7,424 nucleotides of DNA from Candidatus Methanomethylophilaceae archaeon (GCA_016296195.1 JAEDJU010000059.1:1-7424), one strand, 5' to 3'; positions 1 to 5,288 are shown, counted from the stretch's first letter. The notes: generated by a model from the sequence alone, not told the origin. Program-made: numbers and translations.

Positions 1-188
1 GTCCACAGAGGGGCCTCATCGGCGTTCGGACCGGTGGTGACCGAGAACGAGAGGTTCACCTCCGGTGAATCAGATGCAACCCTGAATGCCCACCTGACCT
101 TGTTGTTGTTCTTATCGGAACCGCCTTCGTCGTTTCCTCCGGCGGAGACCTTCCTGAGGTCGTTCTCACCAGAAATAGTAACACTCAC
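1..188 (-). CDS. N-terminal part of an unidentified protein in the spt5/nusG position after SecE
   Basis: The frame starts at a GTG (188-186) preceded by a strong GGAGG (200-196) that lies directly behind the secE stop, and it stays open to the window edge, giving 62 complete codons. The visible residues begin MSVTISGENDLRKVSAGG, followed by a Gly/Asp/Asn-rich stretch that looks disordered. From about residue 32 the sequence (VRWAFRVAS, then VNLSFSVTTG) alternates like beta strands. Archaeal gene order often places the elongation factor Spt5 (NusG) straight after secE, so an Spt5 with an N-terminal extension is possible. However, nothing visible matches the usual NusG N-terminus, and an Ig-like or other beta-rich protein is equally possible. 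It is translated with secE: 12 bases separate the secE stop from the GTG. The reading frame is well supported by the ribosome binding site; the function is not assigned. Confidence 0.75.
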   Translation of the reverse strand, partial: MSVTISGENDLRKVSAGGNDEGGSDKNNNKVRWAFRVASDSPEVNLSFSVTTGPNADEAPLW

Positions 189-200
189 GCTGAAACCTCC

Positions 201-425
201 TCAGAAATAGGTGGGGAGCACAGACATGAGCCACCAAATGGCAAATCCGACGGCACCGATAATGATGATACCCAGGCCCGTGACGTACATCGTCTTGACG
301 TACTCGTCCTTGCTGGGGGTGCGTGCCATCTTGAGGATCCTACCGTACTTTCCCTTTCCGAAACCGCGGGCTTTGGACTCGAACTCATCCTGGAGTTCGT
401 ATGCCATCGACTCTTCTTCTGCCAT
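201..425 (-). CDS. secE: Protein translocase subunit SecE (Sec61 gamma)
   Basis: A 74-aa protein matching archaeal SecE/Sec61-gamma, the small clamp subunit of the SecYE protein-conducting channel in the cytoplasmic membrane. The first ~40 residues are charged and cytosolic and contain the conserved ARTPSKDEY segment (about residues 34-42). One membrane helix follows at about 47-70 (VTGLGIIIIGAVGFAIWWLM), with a short tail PTYF. This is the single-helix form usual in archaea. I chose the ATG at 425-423 because GGAG (438-435) sits nine bases upstream of it. A TTG at 440 would add five residues but has no ribosome binding site. It is the first gene of a minus-strand unit with its own TATA/BRE promoter near 530. 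The next gene starts 12 bases after its stop, in the place where spt5 and the L11-L1-L10-L12 ribosomal proteins are often found. Confidence 0.93.
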   Translation of the reverse strand: MAEEESMAYELQDEFESKARGFGKGKYGRILKMARTPSKDEYVKTMYVTGLGIIIIGAVGFAIWWLMSVLPTYF

Positions 426-474
426 TTTATCGTTCTCCAACCGTACGTCTCCGCACGATCGTTCTGCTCATTCT

Positions 475-498
475 CGTTACCACTGAAGGTAACGTTAC
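475..498 (-). promoter_or_regulatory. GTTAC inverted repeat in the secE leader
   Basis: CGTTACC (475-481) and GGTAACG (488-494) form a perfect 7-bp stem with a 6-base loop. GTAACGTTAC (489-498) is a perfect 10-bp palindrome sharing the second arm, so three GTTAC half-sites lie within 24 bp. The secE start site predicted from its TATA box is near 500-505, so the element would sit at the very start of the leader. It could act as an RNA hairpin or as an operator. The dyads are seen directly; the role is inferred. Confidence 0.5.
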
Positions 499-524
499 AG
501 AGGTGCCCTTTAATCATGTTTTTA

Positions 525-539
525 TTATAAAACTTTCGG
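525..539 (-). promoter_or_regulatory. BRE/TATA promoter of secE
   Basis: On the minus strand CCGAAAG (539-533) runs straight into TTTTATAA (532-525). This is a close match to an archaeal BRE plus TATA box. Transcription would start about 25 bp downstream, near 500-505, giving a leader of roughly 75-80 nt before the secE ATG. It stands back to back with the plus-strand promoter at 575-582. Confidence 0.75.
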
Positions 540-574
540 CGGGACTAATCCAATTCGATAATACCCAATTGTTT

Positions 575-582
575 TTTATATA
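575..582 (+). promoter_or_regulatory. TATA box (TTTATATA) for the 54-aa protein / UPF0147 unit
   Basis: TTTATATA is a perfect archaeal box A, preceded by a T-run (572-577). Expected transcription starts at about 603-608. This places the in-frame ATG at 589 upstream of the transcript and leaves the ATG at 625 with a leader of about 20 nt, which settles the start of the first gene. Confidence 0.8.
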
Positions 583-624
583 GGTTCTATGTTCGCCAAA
601 CTAGACCTTTTGGGGGTATTTAAA

Positions 625-789
625 ATGGAAGAGGTTCTTTGTAACGTAGAACTTGTAAAGGAGAACAATGATTTTGTCGTGAAAATCCAGAGCGATCTCG
701 GAGGAGTCAGGGAGTACAGGTCCATGAGCTTCGAGGAAGTTCTCGAGCAGCTCGTTCAGGATCTCCAGGAAGAGTTCGAGAGTCTCTGA
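625..789 (+). CDS. Small acidic protein, function unknown
   Basis: A 54-aa protein starting MEEVLCNVELVKENN and ending QDLQEEFESL. I do not recognise the family. The first half alternates hydrophobic and polar residues like a beta hairpin (EVLCNVELV, then DFVVKIQSD). The second half (about 34-53, MSFEEVLEQLVQDLQEEFES) reads as one acidic amphipathic helix. It has no signal peptide or membrane segment, so it is probably a small cytosolic beta-beta-alpha protein. The frame stays open upstream to an ATG at 589, but that codon lies only seven bases past the TATA box and would not be transcribed. The ATG at 625 has GGGGGT (612-617) in front of it. It shares the unit with UPF0147, whose ATG comes 15 bases after this stop, so the two may act together. 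Confidence 0.8.
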   Translation: MEEVLCNVELVKENNDFVVKIQSDLGGVREYRSMSFEEVLEQLVQDLQEEFESL

Positions 790-804
790 TCAGGAGGAAT
801 AGCG

Positions 805-1062
805 ATGGCAGACAAGATCAAACAGGTCACGGATGTCCTTGACATGCTCGCCGAGGACACATCCATTCCCAGAAACATCAGGAAAGGCGCTACGGATGCA
901 AAGACCAGACTCCTCGACACCAAGGAGGCAATGGACGTCCGTGCAACCAGCGCGATCGTCATCCTGGACGACCTCGCAAACGATCCCAACATACCTCTGC
1001 ACGGCAGGACGCTCATCTGGAACGTCATCAGCCAGCTCGAGGTAATGAGTCAGCAGAACTGA
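805..1062 (+). CDS. UPF0147 family protein
   Basis: An 85-aa, mostly helical, soluble protein matching the archaeal UPF0147 family, whose function is not known. The family pattern is visible as two halves: TSIPRNIRKGATDAK (about residues 19-33) and DPNIPLHGRTLIWNVISQLE (about 60-79). Both carry a 'xxIPxxxR' element, which suggests an internal repeat of a small helical unit. Length is normal for the family. The ATG at 805 has AGGAGG at 792-797, an ideal ribosome binding site. It is the second and last gene of its unit and is followed by a strong hairpin before the convergent GMP synthetase gene. Confidence 0.9.
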   Translation: MADKIKQVTDVLDMLAEDTSIPRNIRKGATDAKTRLLDTKEAMDVRATSAIVILDDLANDPNIPLHGRTLIWNVISQLEVMSQQN

Positions 1063-1084
1063 GCTCAAACCTCTGCAAAAAAAC

Positions 1085-1114
1085 CCCCTTCCTCCATTTT
1101 TCGGGAGGAAGGGG
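1085..1114 (-). terminator. Hairpin terminator between convergent genes
   Basis: CCCCTTCCTCC (1085-1095) and GGAGGAAGGGG (1104-1114) form a perfect 11-bp stem around an 8-base loop. Read on the minus strand the stem is followed one base later by seven Ts (1083-1077), as in an intrinsic terminator for the GMP synthetase glutaminase gene. On the plus strand the stem is followed by AGAGGGTTT, a poor U-tract, so for UPF0147 it is at best a partial terminator or 3'-end stabiliser. Confidence 0.75.
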
Positions 1115-1136
1115 AGAGGGTTTATGGAAACCGGAA

Positions 1137-1712
1137 TCAGCAACGCTGTTCCTTTATGATATCCAAGAAGTTCTGGAAGATCTCCGCACCGTGCTCGGTG
1201 TTCTCGACCTCGGGGTGGAACTGCACACCATAGATCGGACGGTCTTTGCACCTGACCGCCTCATGGGGGCATGAATCGGAGTAAGCGGTGACCTCGAATC
1301 CCTCGGGGATCGTCTTGACCTCATCGTTATGGGAGGCCCAGACTCCGAACGTGTCCGGAAGACCCTTGAACAGATCATCGTGGGACTTCACCTTCAGCTC
1401 CACACCGCCGAACTCGGGCATTGTTCCGGGTCCGAGGGTTCCGCCGAAGTGCTCGCAGAGGAACTGCATCCCCGCACAGATGCCGAAGATCGGATACTCG
1501 GCCTTGTCCAGATACTCACCGTTGTTGCCCATGCGACCGGCATCGCATGCCACATTGGGTGCTCCTCCCGAGAGGATCAGACCATCGATGTCCTTGATCT
1601 CGTCGAACGGGGTCGTGTTGGGGACGATCTTCGTATCGACCTTCAGGTACCTTAGAACGCGCCACTCGCGGTGGGTCCACTGACCTCCGTTGTCAACGAC
1701 GTATACTTTCAT
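1137..1712 (-). CDS. guaAA: GMP synthetase, glutamine amidotransferase subunit A
   Basis: A 191-aa class I glutamine amidotransferase. It hydrolyses glutamine and passes ammonia to the separate ATP-pyrophosphatase subunit, which aminates XMP to GMP. The N-terminus (MKVYVVDNGGQWTHREWRVL) is typical of the archaeal stand-alone subunit. The catalytic triad is visible: Cys79 in FGICAGMQ, and His166 and Glu168 in GVQFHPEV. The ILSGGAPN loop lies at about 46-53. There are two adjacent ATGs (1715 and 1712) and no clear ribosome binding site. A TATA-like run on the minus strand (ATATTTTC, 1740-1733) lies about 24 bp upstream, so a leaderless mRNA starting at or near the ATGs is plausible; the choice between them is uncertain. 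Its partner subunit lies about 1.5 kb upstream on the same strand, beyond a transporter gene. Confidence 0.95.
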   Translation of the reverse strand: MKVYVVDNGGQWTHREWRVLRYLKVDTKIVPNTTPFDEIKDIDGLILSGGAPNVACDAGRMGNNGEYLDKAEYPIFGICAGMQFLCEHFGGTLGPGTMPEFGGVELKVKSHDDLFKGLPDTFGVWASHNDEVKTIPEGFEVTAYSDSCPHEAVRCKDRPIYGVQFHPEVENTEHGAEIFQNFLDIIKEQRC

Positions 1713-1740
1713 CATCCGGGAGTAGAATGCTTGAAAATAT

Positions 1741-1763
1741 GAACCTGCCGTATGAGCAGGCTC
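1741..1763 (-). terminator. Hairpin overlapping the transporter stop codon
   Basis: On the minus strand GAGCCTGC (1763-1756) pairs with GCAGGTTC (1748-1741): 8 bp with one G-U pair and a 7-base loop. The stem starts inside the TGA stop of the transporter and is followed by ATATTTTC. This is a plausible terminator, and the same T-rich stretch may serve as the TATA element of the glutaminase gene. The U-tract is imperfect, so readthrough is likely. Confidence 0.45.
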
Positions 1764-3117
1764 AAAGGAGCCCCATCACGAGCAGGATGACCACCATCAC
1801 CGGGACCACATAGGTCATGTAAGTGCGGAGACAGGCGGGGAACGCCAACCCATCTCCCGAATCGACCTCCGACATGAAGTTATCCCAGCCCCACCCGCGT
1901 CTGCTCACACAGAAGAGCAGCATGACCACCGCCCCCACGGGCAGCAGGATCTGACTGAAGATCAGGTCCGAAAGGTCGAGGATGGTGGATCCGGCACCCA
2001 ACGGCTCGATCCCCGAAAGGATGCTGAACCCGAGAGCGCTGGGAAGACAGAGGAGGATCATGACCGGGATGTTGAAGGCACAGGACCTGCGCCTGTCCCA
2101 CCCGGTGACCTCCATCGTGTTCGACACTATGCACTCGTACACTGCGAATATCGTGGACAGTGCCGCGAAGGACATGAAAAGGAAGAACAGGAACCCGAGG
2201 ATATTCCCGCCCGAGAGGTTGTTGAATATGTTCGGAAGGGTCTCGAAGATCAGACTGGGACCCACTCCGACGGGAACCCCGAAGGAGAAGCATGCGGGGA
2301 AGATTATCAGCCCGGCCATGAAGGCCACCGCCAGGTCCAACGATGCTATGCGGATGGACTCCCCGAAGAGACGGTGGTCCTTCCCGATGTAGCTGCCGAA
2401 CACGGCCATGGAACCGATACCGATGCTCAGGGTGAAGAACGCCTGACTGAGCGCGGCAACGACCACGTTCAGGATCCCCTGCTCCATCATCCTATCGATA
2501 TCCGGGACGAGATAGAACCTCAGACCCTCGGCCGCACCGGGCATCGTGAACGAGTACACCACGAGGAAGACCATGATCGCCAGCAGGGCCAGCATCATCC
2601 ACTTGGTGACCCTCTCCAGACCGCCCTTCAATCCCAGGGAGCAAACGGCGAAACCGAGGACCACCACCAGGACCATGAAACCGACGGTCACCATGGGATC
2701 CCCCGACATGGATGCGAAGAAATCCGATACGCCTGCGGCATCCAGACCGGAGAAATCACCCGTCGCCGACGATACTGCGTATCTGAGGATCCAACCCGTT
2801 ATCACCGTGTAGAAACTCATCAGCAGGTACACACCCGCCAAGGAGAGGTATCCGTGGAGATGCCACCTGGTACCCTCGGGCTCCAGGACACGGCACATGT
2901 TCACGGGACTGCGCTGACTCGCCCTCCCGAGGGAAAGCTCCACGGAAAGCAGCGGAACCCCCAGGATGACCAGGAAGACCAGGTAGATCAGGACGAAGGC
3001 CCCGCCCCCGTACTGTCCGACCATGTACGGGAACTTCCAAATGTTCCCCAGACCTATTGCGCATCCCGCGGCGATCAAGATGAATCCCAGTCTGCTGCCC
3101 AGTCTCTCCCTCTCCAT
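1762..3117 (-). CDS. Sodium-dependent symporter, NSS/SNF family
   Basis: A 451-aa membrane protein of the neurotransmitter:sodium symporter family (LeuT fold), which imports amino acids or related solutes with Na+. The TM1 signature is intact: SRLGFILIAAG, then CAIGLGNIWKFPY with the sodium-binding Ala/Asn pair (AxxxxN), then GQYGGGAF. The TM6 region reads LSQAFFTLSIGIGSMAVFGS, and TM8 carries FAALSTIFAVYE with Ser/Thr at the second sodium site. Length and hydrophobic profile suggest about 11 helices, as in short prokaryotic members, rather than 12. I chose the ATG at 3117, which begins MERERLGSRLG like related proteins. A GTG at 3141 adds eight residues, and neither has a strong ribosome binding site. 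The gene lies between the two GMP synthetase subunits. The substrate cannot be told from the sequence. Confidence 0.93.
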   Translation of the reverse strand: MERERLGSRLGFILIAAGCAIGLGNIWKFPYMVGQYGGGAFVLIYLVFLVILGVPLLSVELSLGRASQRSPVNMCRVLEPEGTRWHLHGYLSLAGVYLLMSFYTVITGWILRYAVSSATGDFSGLDAAGVSDFFASMSGDPMVTVGFMVLVVVLGFAVCSLGLKGGLERVTKWMMLALLAIMVFLVVYSFTMPGAAEGLRFYLVPDIDRMMEQGILNVVVAALSQAFFTLSIGIGSMAVFGSYIGKDHRLFGESIRIASLDLAVAFMAGLIIFPACFSFGVPVGVGPSLIFETLPNIFNNLSGGNILGFLFFLFMSFAALSTIFAVYECIVSNTMEVTGWDRRRSCAFNIPVMILLCLPSALGFSILSGIEPLGAGSTILDLSDLIFSQILLPVGAVVMLLFCVSRRGWGWDNFMSEVDSGDGLAFPACLRTYMTYVVPVMVVILLVMGLL

Positions 3118-3149
3118 GATATCGGTCCCGATTGTTATCACAGAAGGAT

Positions 3150-3178
3150 GCCCCCGAGGGGGCTGCGGGTCTCCCCGC
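3150..3178. repeat. Two adjacent GC-rich hairpins upstream of the transporter
   Basis: GCCCC (3150-3154) pairs with GGGGC (3159-3163) and GCGGG (3165-3169) pairs with CCCGC (3174-3178), each around a 4-base loop. They fill the 99-bp gap between the ATPase subunit and the transporter. On the minus strand they come after an AT-rich TTATTTTAA (3190-3182), and no U-tract follows. They look more like leader structures, or the 3' end of a processed transcript, than an intrinsic terminator. Confidence 0.4.
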
Positions 3179-3216
3179 GGTTAAAATAAGAGGTCGCACG
3201 GCGGCGACTTTGACTT

Positions 3217-4164
3217 TCACTCCCACTCGATGGTCGCCGGGGGCTTGTTGGTGATGTCGAACACGACACGGTTCACCGAATCCTTCATGGAGTTGGTGAT
3301 ACGCGTGGACATCCTGTCCAGGACCTCGAGGGGTATCTTGGCATAGGTTGCGGTCATACCGTCGACGGATGCGACCGCACGGATGGCGATGGTCCTTCCG
3401 TAGGCCCTCCTGTCACCCTGCACTCCGACGGATTTTGACGGAAGGAGCACGGCGAAGTACTGCCAGGGCATCTCCATCTCTCCAGCACCGGCGGCCTTCC
3501 TGATCTCGTCCTCGACGATGAAGCAGGCCTCACGGACGATGGCGATGTTCTCGGGGGTAACCTCTCCGAGGCACCTGACCGCGAGTGCGGGTCCGGGGAA
3601 GGGCTGCCTCTCGGATGCCTTGACGCCCAGGTTCCTTGCGACATCGCGGACCTCATCCTTGTATAGGTCCCTGAGGGGCTCGACGAGTGTCATTCCCATG
3701 TCCTTGGGGAGTCCACCGACGTTGTGATGGGATTTGATCGTGTCACGGACACCATCCCCGCTCTCGATCCAGTCGGGGGCGATGGTACCCTGGACGAGGA
3801 ACTCGGCTCCGAAATCCTTGGCGGTCCTCTCGAAGACACGGATGAACTTCTCCCCGATGATCTTCCTCTTCTGCTCGGGATCGGTGACGCCTTTGAGGGC
3901 CTCGAAGAACTCGGCTCCAGCGTCGGCGATCTTGTAGTTGATGCCCATGTCCCTGAGCATCCCCTCGACCTCCTCGGTCTCCCCTTTCCTCATGAGGCCG
4001 TTGTCGACATAGACTGCCAGGAGCCTGTCGCCGATGGCCTTGCTCGTGAGCGTGGCGGCGACCATGCTGTCGACGCCTCCGGAACAGGCGATGATAGCCT
4101 TACCGGTGATCTTGGACCTGATGTCCTCGATCGTCTCGTTGATGAAATCCTCAACACCCAACAT
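3217..4164 (-). CDS. guaAB: GMP synthetase, ATP-pyrophosphatase subunit B
   Basis: A 315-aa PP-loop enzyme: it adenylates XMP with ATP and uses ammonia from the glutaminase subunit to make GMP. The PP-loop SGGVDS is at residues 28-33 ([13 protein letters not shown]). The ATPase domain covers about 1-190. The C-terminal dimerisation and XMP-binding domain follows, with [16 protein letters not shown] near 186-201 and the diagnostic end [10 protein letters not shown]. Length is normal for the archaeal stand-alone subunit. The ATG at 4164 lies inside the end of purE (14-bp overlap) and has AAGGTGAT about six bases upstream, a good match to the 16S 3' end, so translation is probably coupled to purE. 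The glutaminase subunit is not next to it but follows the transporter. Confidence 0.96.
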   Translation of the reverse strand: MLGVEDFINETIEDIRSKITGKAIIACSGGVDSMVAATLTSKAIGDRLLAVYVDNGLMRKGETEEVEGMLRDMGINYKIADAGAEFFEALKGVTDPEQKRKIIGEKFIRVFERTAKDFGAEFLVQGTIAPDWIESGDGVRDTIKSHHNVGGLPKDMGMTLVEPLRDLYKDEVRDVARNLGVKASERQPFPGPALAVRCLGEVTPENIAIVREACFIVEDEIRKAAGAGEMEMPWQYFAVLLPSKSVGVQGDRRAYGRTIAIRAVASVDGMTATYAKIPLEVLDRMSTRITNSMKDSVNRVVFDITNKPPATIEWE

Positions 4165-4630
4165 CCGAAATCACCTTCTCGGAGTCTGCAACTACCTTCT
4201 CGGCCTGCTCCTTCCTGTACTGGATGAGCTTGTCCCTAAGGTCCGCATCGTTCAGGGCAATGATCTCCAAAGCGAGCACGGCTGCATTCTCGCCACGGTC
4301 CATTCCCACCGCCGCCACGGGGATCCCCGGAGGCATCTGCACGATGGAGAACAGGGCATCGATGTTAATGGAACCACTGACCGGGACACCGATGACGGGT
4401 TTGACGGTGTACGATGCCACAACACCGGGAAGCGCTGCGGAGAGGCCTGCGATGGAGATGAAGACATCCGCATCGCTTCCGATCACGAGATCCTCGACCC
4501 TGCGGGGAGTCCTGTGGGCGGAAGCCACGGCGATGTCGAACTGGACACCGAATTTCCTCAATATCGCGATGGCCTTATCTGCGACGGGCATGTCGCTCTT
4601 GCTTCCCATTATAATGGAGACCTTTGACAT
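4151..4630 (-). CDS. purE: PurE: AIR carboxylase / N5-CAIR mutase
   Basis: A 159-aa enzyme of purine synthesis that forms 4-carboxy-5-aminoimidazole ribonucleotide. The phosphate and ribose-binding GSKSDMPV is at 9-16, and SAHRTP with the catalytic His39 is at 37-42. VIGVPV is near 79-84 and [14 protein letters not shown] near 98-111. The loop that reads AGGAAHLPG in E. coli PurE is AGLSAALPG here (about 61-69), so the histidine of that loop is replaced by alanine. No purK is in view, so direct CO2-using AIR carboxylase activity is possible. The ATG at 4630 is preferred over a TTG at 4639, which adds only three residues. Neither has a good ribosome binding site, and a TATA-like element at 4661-4657 points to a leaderless or nearly leaderless mRNA. 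It is first gene of the purine group and overlaps guaAB by 14 bp. Confidence 0.94.
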   Translation of the reverse strand: MSKVSIIMGSKSDMPVADKAIAILRKFGVQFDIAVASAHRTPRRVEDLVIGSDADVFISIAGLSAALPGVVASYTVKPVIGVPVSGSINIDALFSIVQMPPGIPVAAVGMDRGENAAVLALEIIALNDADLRDKLIQYRKEQAEKVVADSEKVISDVGC

Positions 4631-4648
4631 TGTCGCCAAACACTGAAT

Positions 4649-4662
4649 CTTTAGAGATAAAG
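4649..4662 (-). promoter_or_regulatory. Candidate TATA element and dyad upstream of purE
   Basis: On the minus strand CTTTATCTCTAAAG (4662-4649) contains a TATA-like CTTTAT and is itself a perfect inverted repeat (CTTTA / TAAAG, 4-base spacer). Its TATA-like half lies about 28-30 bp upstream of the purE ATG, consistent with transcription starting at or just before the start codon. A repressor binding this dyad would cover the TATA box, but that role is inference. Confidence 0.4.
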
Positions 4663-4672
4663 CTTACGTGAA

Positions 4673-4687
4673 GAACCATACTGGCTC
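4673..4687 (-). terminator. Weak hairpin after the small membrane protein gene
   Basis: On the minus strand GAGCCA (4687-4682) and TGGTTC (4678-4673) pair over 6 bp with one G-U and a 3-base loop. It lies between the membrane protein stop (4745) and purE. It is followed by TTCACG, with no real U-tract, so it is only a weak terminator candidate. Confidence 0.25.
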
Positions 4688-4744
4688 GGAGACGGGTGAC
4701 AGAAGGATAATGGGGTTTTGTAAGATGTTTATCGGATCCCCGGA

Positions 4745-5053
4745 TCAGCATTTGAGAACGACGACCAGGAAGATTCCGACTGCGACGAGTGCACCGATCA
4801 GGACACCGATGAGGTTGATGATCGCGTTGTACACAACATCCCACGCAGCTACCTCGTAGAAGGGGGAGATGTCGCTGAATCCGACAAGGTATGCCCAGAC
4901 GACTCCGACGATGAGTCCGACGATGGCCATGGCAACACCGCAGGCCCTGCTCTTTCCGGAGCCGAATCCTGCTGCGAACGCACCCGCTACAAGCATGATG
5001 AGTGCGAATGCGAAGACCACCAGGGTCAGAAAGGACATAGAAATGATTTCCAT
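4745..5053 (-). CDS. Small three-helix membrane protein, function unknown
   Basis: A 102-aa very hydrophobic protein that I cannot assign to a family. Three membrane helices are visible, at about residues 6-30 (SFLTLVVFAFALIMLVAGAF), 37-58 (ACGVAMAIVGLIVGVVWAYL) and 73-99 (ending VAVGIFLVVVLKC). A short basic loop (GSGKSR, 31-36) separates the first two. A more polar loop (GFSDISPFYEVAAWD, 58-72) separates the last two. It ends in Lys-Cys. The ATG at 5053 is well supported: GGAGG at 5064-5060 lies six bases upstream. The frame is open further upstream, but that stretch is not hydrophobic and has no ribosome binding site. It stands alone, divergent from gar1-tfb and 114 bp ahead of purE, behind a long leader with two possible hairpins. 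A role as a membrane complex subunit or stress protein would be a guess. Confidence 0.8.
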   Translation of the reverse strand: MEIISMSFLTLVVFAFALIMLVAGAFAAGFGSGKSRACGVAMAIVGLIVGVVWAYLVGFSDISPFYEVAAWDVVYNAIINLIGVLIGALVAVGIFLVVVLKC

Positions 5054-5071
5054 TTTTTGCCTCCATTTTTT

Positions 5072-5085
5072 CCCGCGGAAGCGGG
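5072..5085 (-). promoter_or_regulatory. Leader hairpin just upstream of the ribosome binding site
   Basis: CCCGC (5072-5076) pairs with GCGGG (5081-5085) around a 4-base loop (TTCC on the transcribed strand). Its 3' edge is seven bases upstream of the GGAGG of the small membrane protein gene. It could affect ribosome access or mRNA stability. Confidence 0.4.
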
Positions 5086-5112
5086 TCGCTGACGGTGTGA
5101 AGCTTTTACCCG

Positions 5113-5120
5113 TTATTAAG
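5113..5120 (-). promoter_or_regulatory. Proximal TATA candidate for the membrane protein gene
   Basis: CTTAATAA on the minus strand would give a transcript starting near 5090, with a leader of about 38 nt that includes only the small hairpin at 5085-5072. It competes with the more distal candidate at 5207-5200. The sequence alone does not decide between them. Confidence 0.3.
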
Positions 5121-5137
5121 GTATTGGACGCTCGGGA

Positions 5138-5173
5138 GATGTGTGAAACCGTATCCAGGATAGGACACACATC
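5138..5173. repeat. 36-bp nested inverted repeat in the divergent intergenic region
   Basis: The outer arms GATGTGTG (5138-5145) and CACACATC (5166-5173) are a perfect 8-bp inverted repeat. Inside them TATCC (5152-5156) and GGATA (5158-5162) form a second one with a 1-base centre. The two dyad centres differ by only 1.5 bp. As minus-strand RNA it would fold into an 8-bp stem, an internal loop and a 4-bp cap stem with a 3-base loop. It may be an RNA element in the leader of the small membrane protein gene, or a DNA operator. The element itself is certain; the role is not. Confidence 0.6.
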
Positions 5174-5199
5174 AAAGAGTCTGGAATGCCTGTTTGGCA

Positions 5200-5207
5200 G
5201 ATATATC
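5200..5207 (-). promoter_or_regulatory. Distal TATA candidate for the membrane protein gene
   Basis: The minus strand reads TTGGATATATCTG across this site. Transcription from it would start near 5178, five bases before the 36-bp nested dyad, giving a leader of about 125 nt that begins with that hairpin. GATATATC is a palindrome, so direction cannot be read from the box alone. Confidence 0.35.
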
Positions 5208-5233
5208 CAATTAATCCATAGCCAACAATAATC

Positions 5234-5240
5234 TTTATAT
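5234..5240 (+). promoter_or_regulatory. Upstream TATA candidate, plus strand
   Basis: CTTTATATCG contains a good box A. A start near 5262 would give a leader of almost 100 nt before gar1. That leader would hold a 6-bp inverted repeat, GATTCT (5260-5265) and AGAATC (5275-5280). It may be an alternative gar1-tfb promoter. Confidence 0.35.
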
Positions 5241-5288
5241 CGATTGAAGATGAAAAAACGATTCTAGTTAATAAAGAATCACTAAATC

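Noticed and set aside
185..517. 110-codon minus-strand frame over secE
   Set aside because: It is a frame-shifted reading of secE. It gives a Ser/Arg-rich product and has no ribosome binding site, whereas secE in the other frame is a clear family match.
589..624. Longer start (ATG at 589) for the 54-aa protein
   Set aside because: It lies seven bases after the TATA box and upstream of the expected transcription start, so it would not be on the mRNA.
2374..3189. 271-codon plus-strand open frame opposite the transporter
   Set aside because: It is the antisense shadow of a GC-rich membrane protein gene. The product is rich in His, Gln, Asp and Arg with no domain, and it has no ribosome binding site.
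1137..4164. Broken or interrupted fused guaA gene
   Set aside because: Both subunits have complete, normal ends (GATase start and stop; PPase ending in the typical IEWE). Two-subunit GMP synthetase is normal in archaea, so this is not a pseudogene.
3724..4627. Long plus-strand open frames opposite guaAB and purE
   Set aside because: They are antisense shadows of two clearly identified enzymes, with low-complexity acidic translations.
5054..5170. N-terminal extension of the small membrane protein
   Set aside because: It has no ribosome binding site and a polar, unrelated composition. GGAGG at 5064-5060 fixes the start at 5053.
5250..5267. Five-codon mini-ORF (MKKRF, stop TAG) upstream of gar1
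   Set aside because: It lies upstream of the transcription start predicted from the nearest TATA box (expected near 5262), has no ribosome binding site, and is short enough to be chance.
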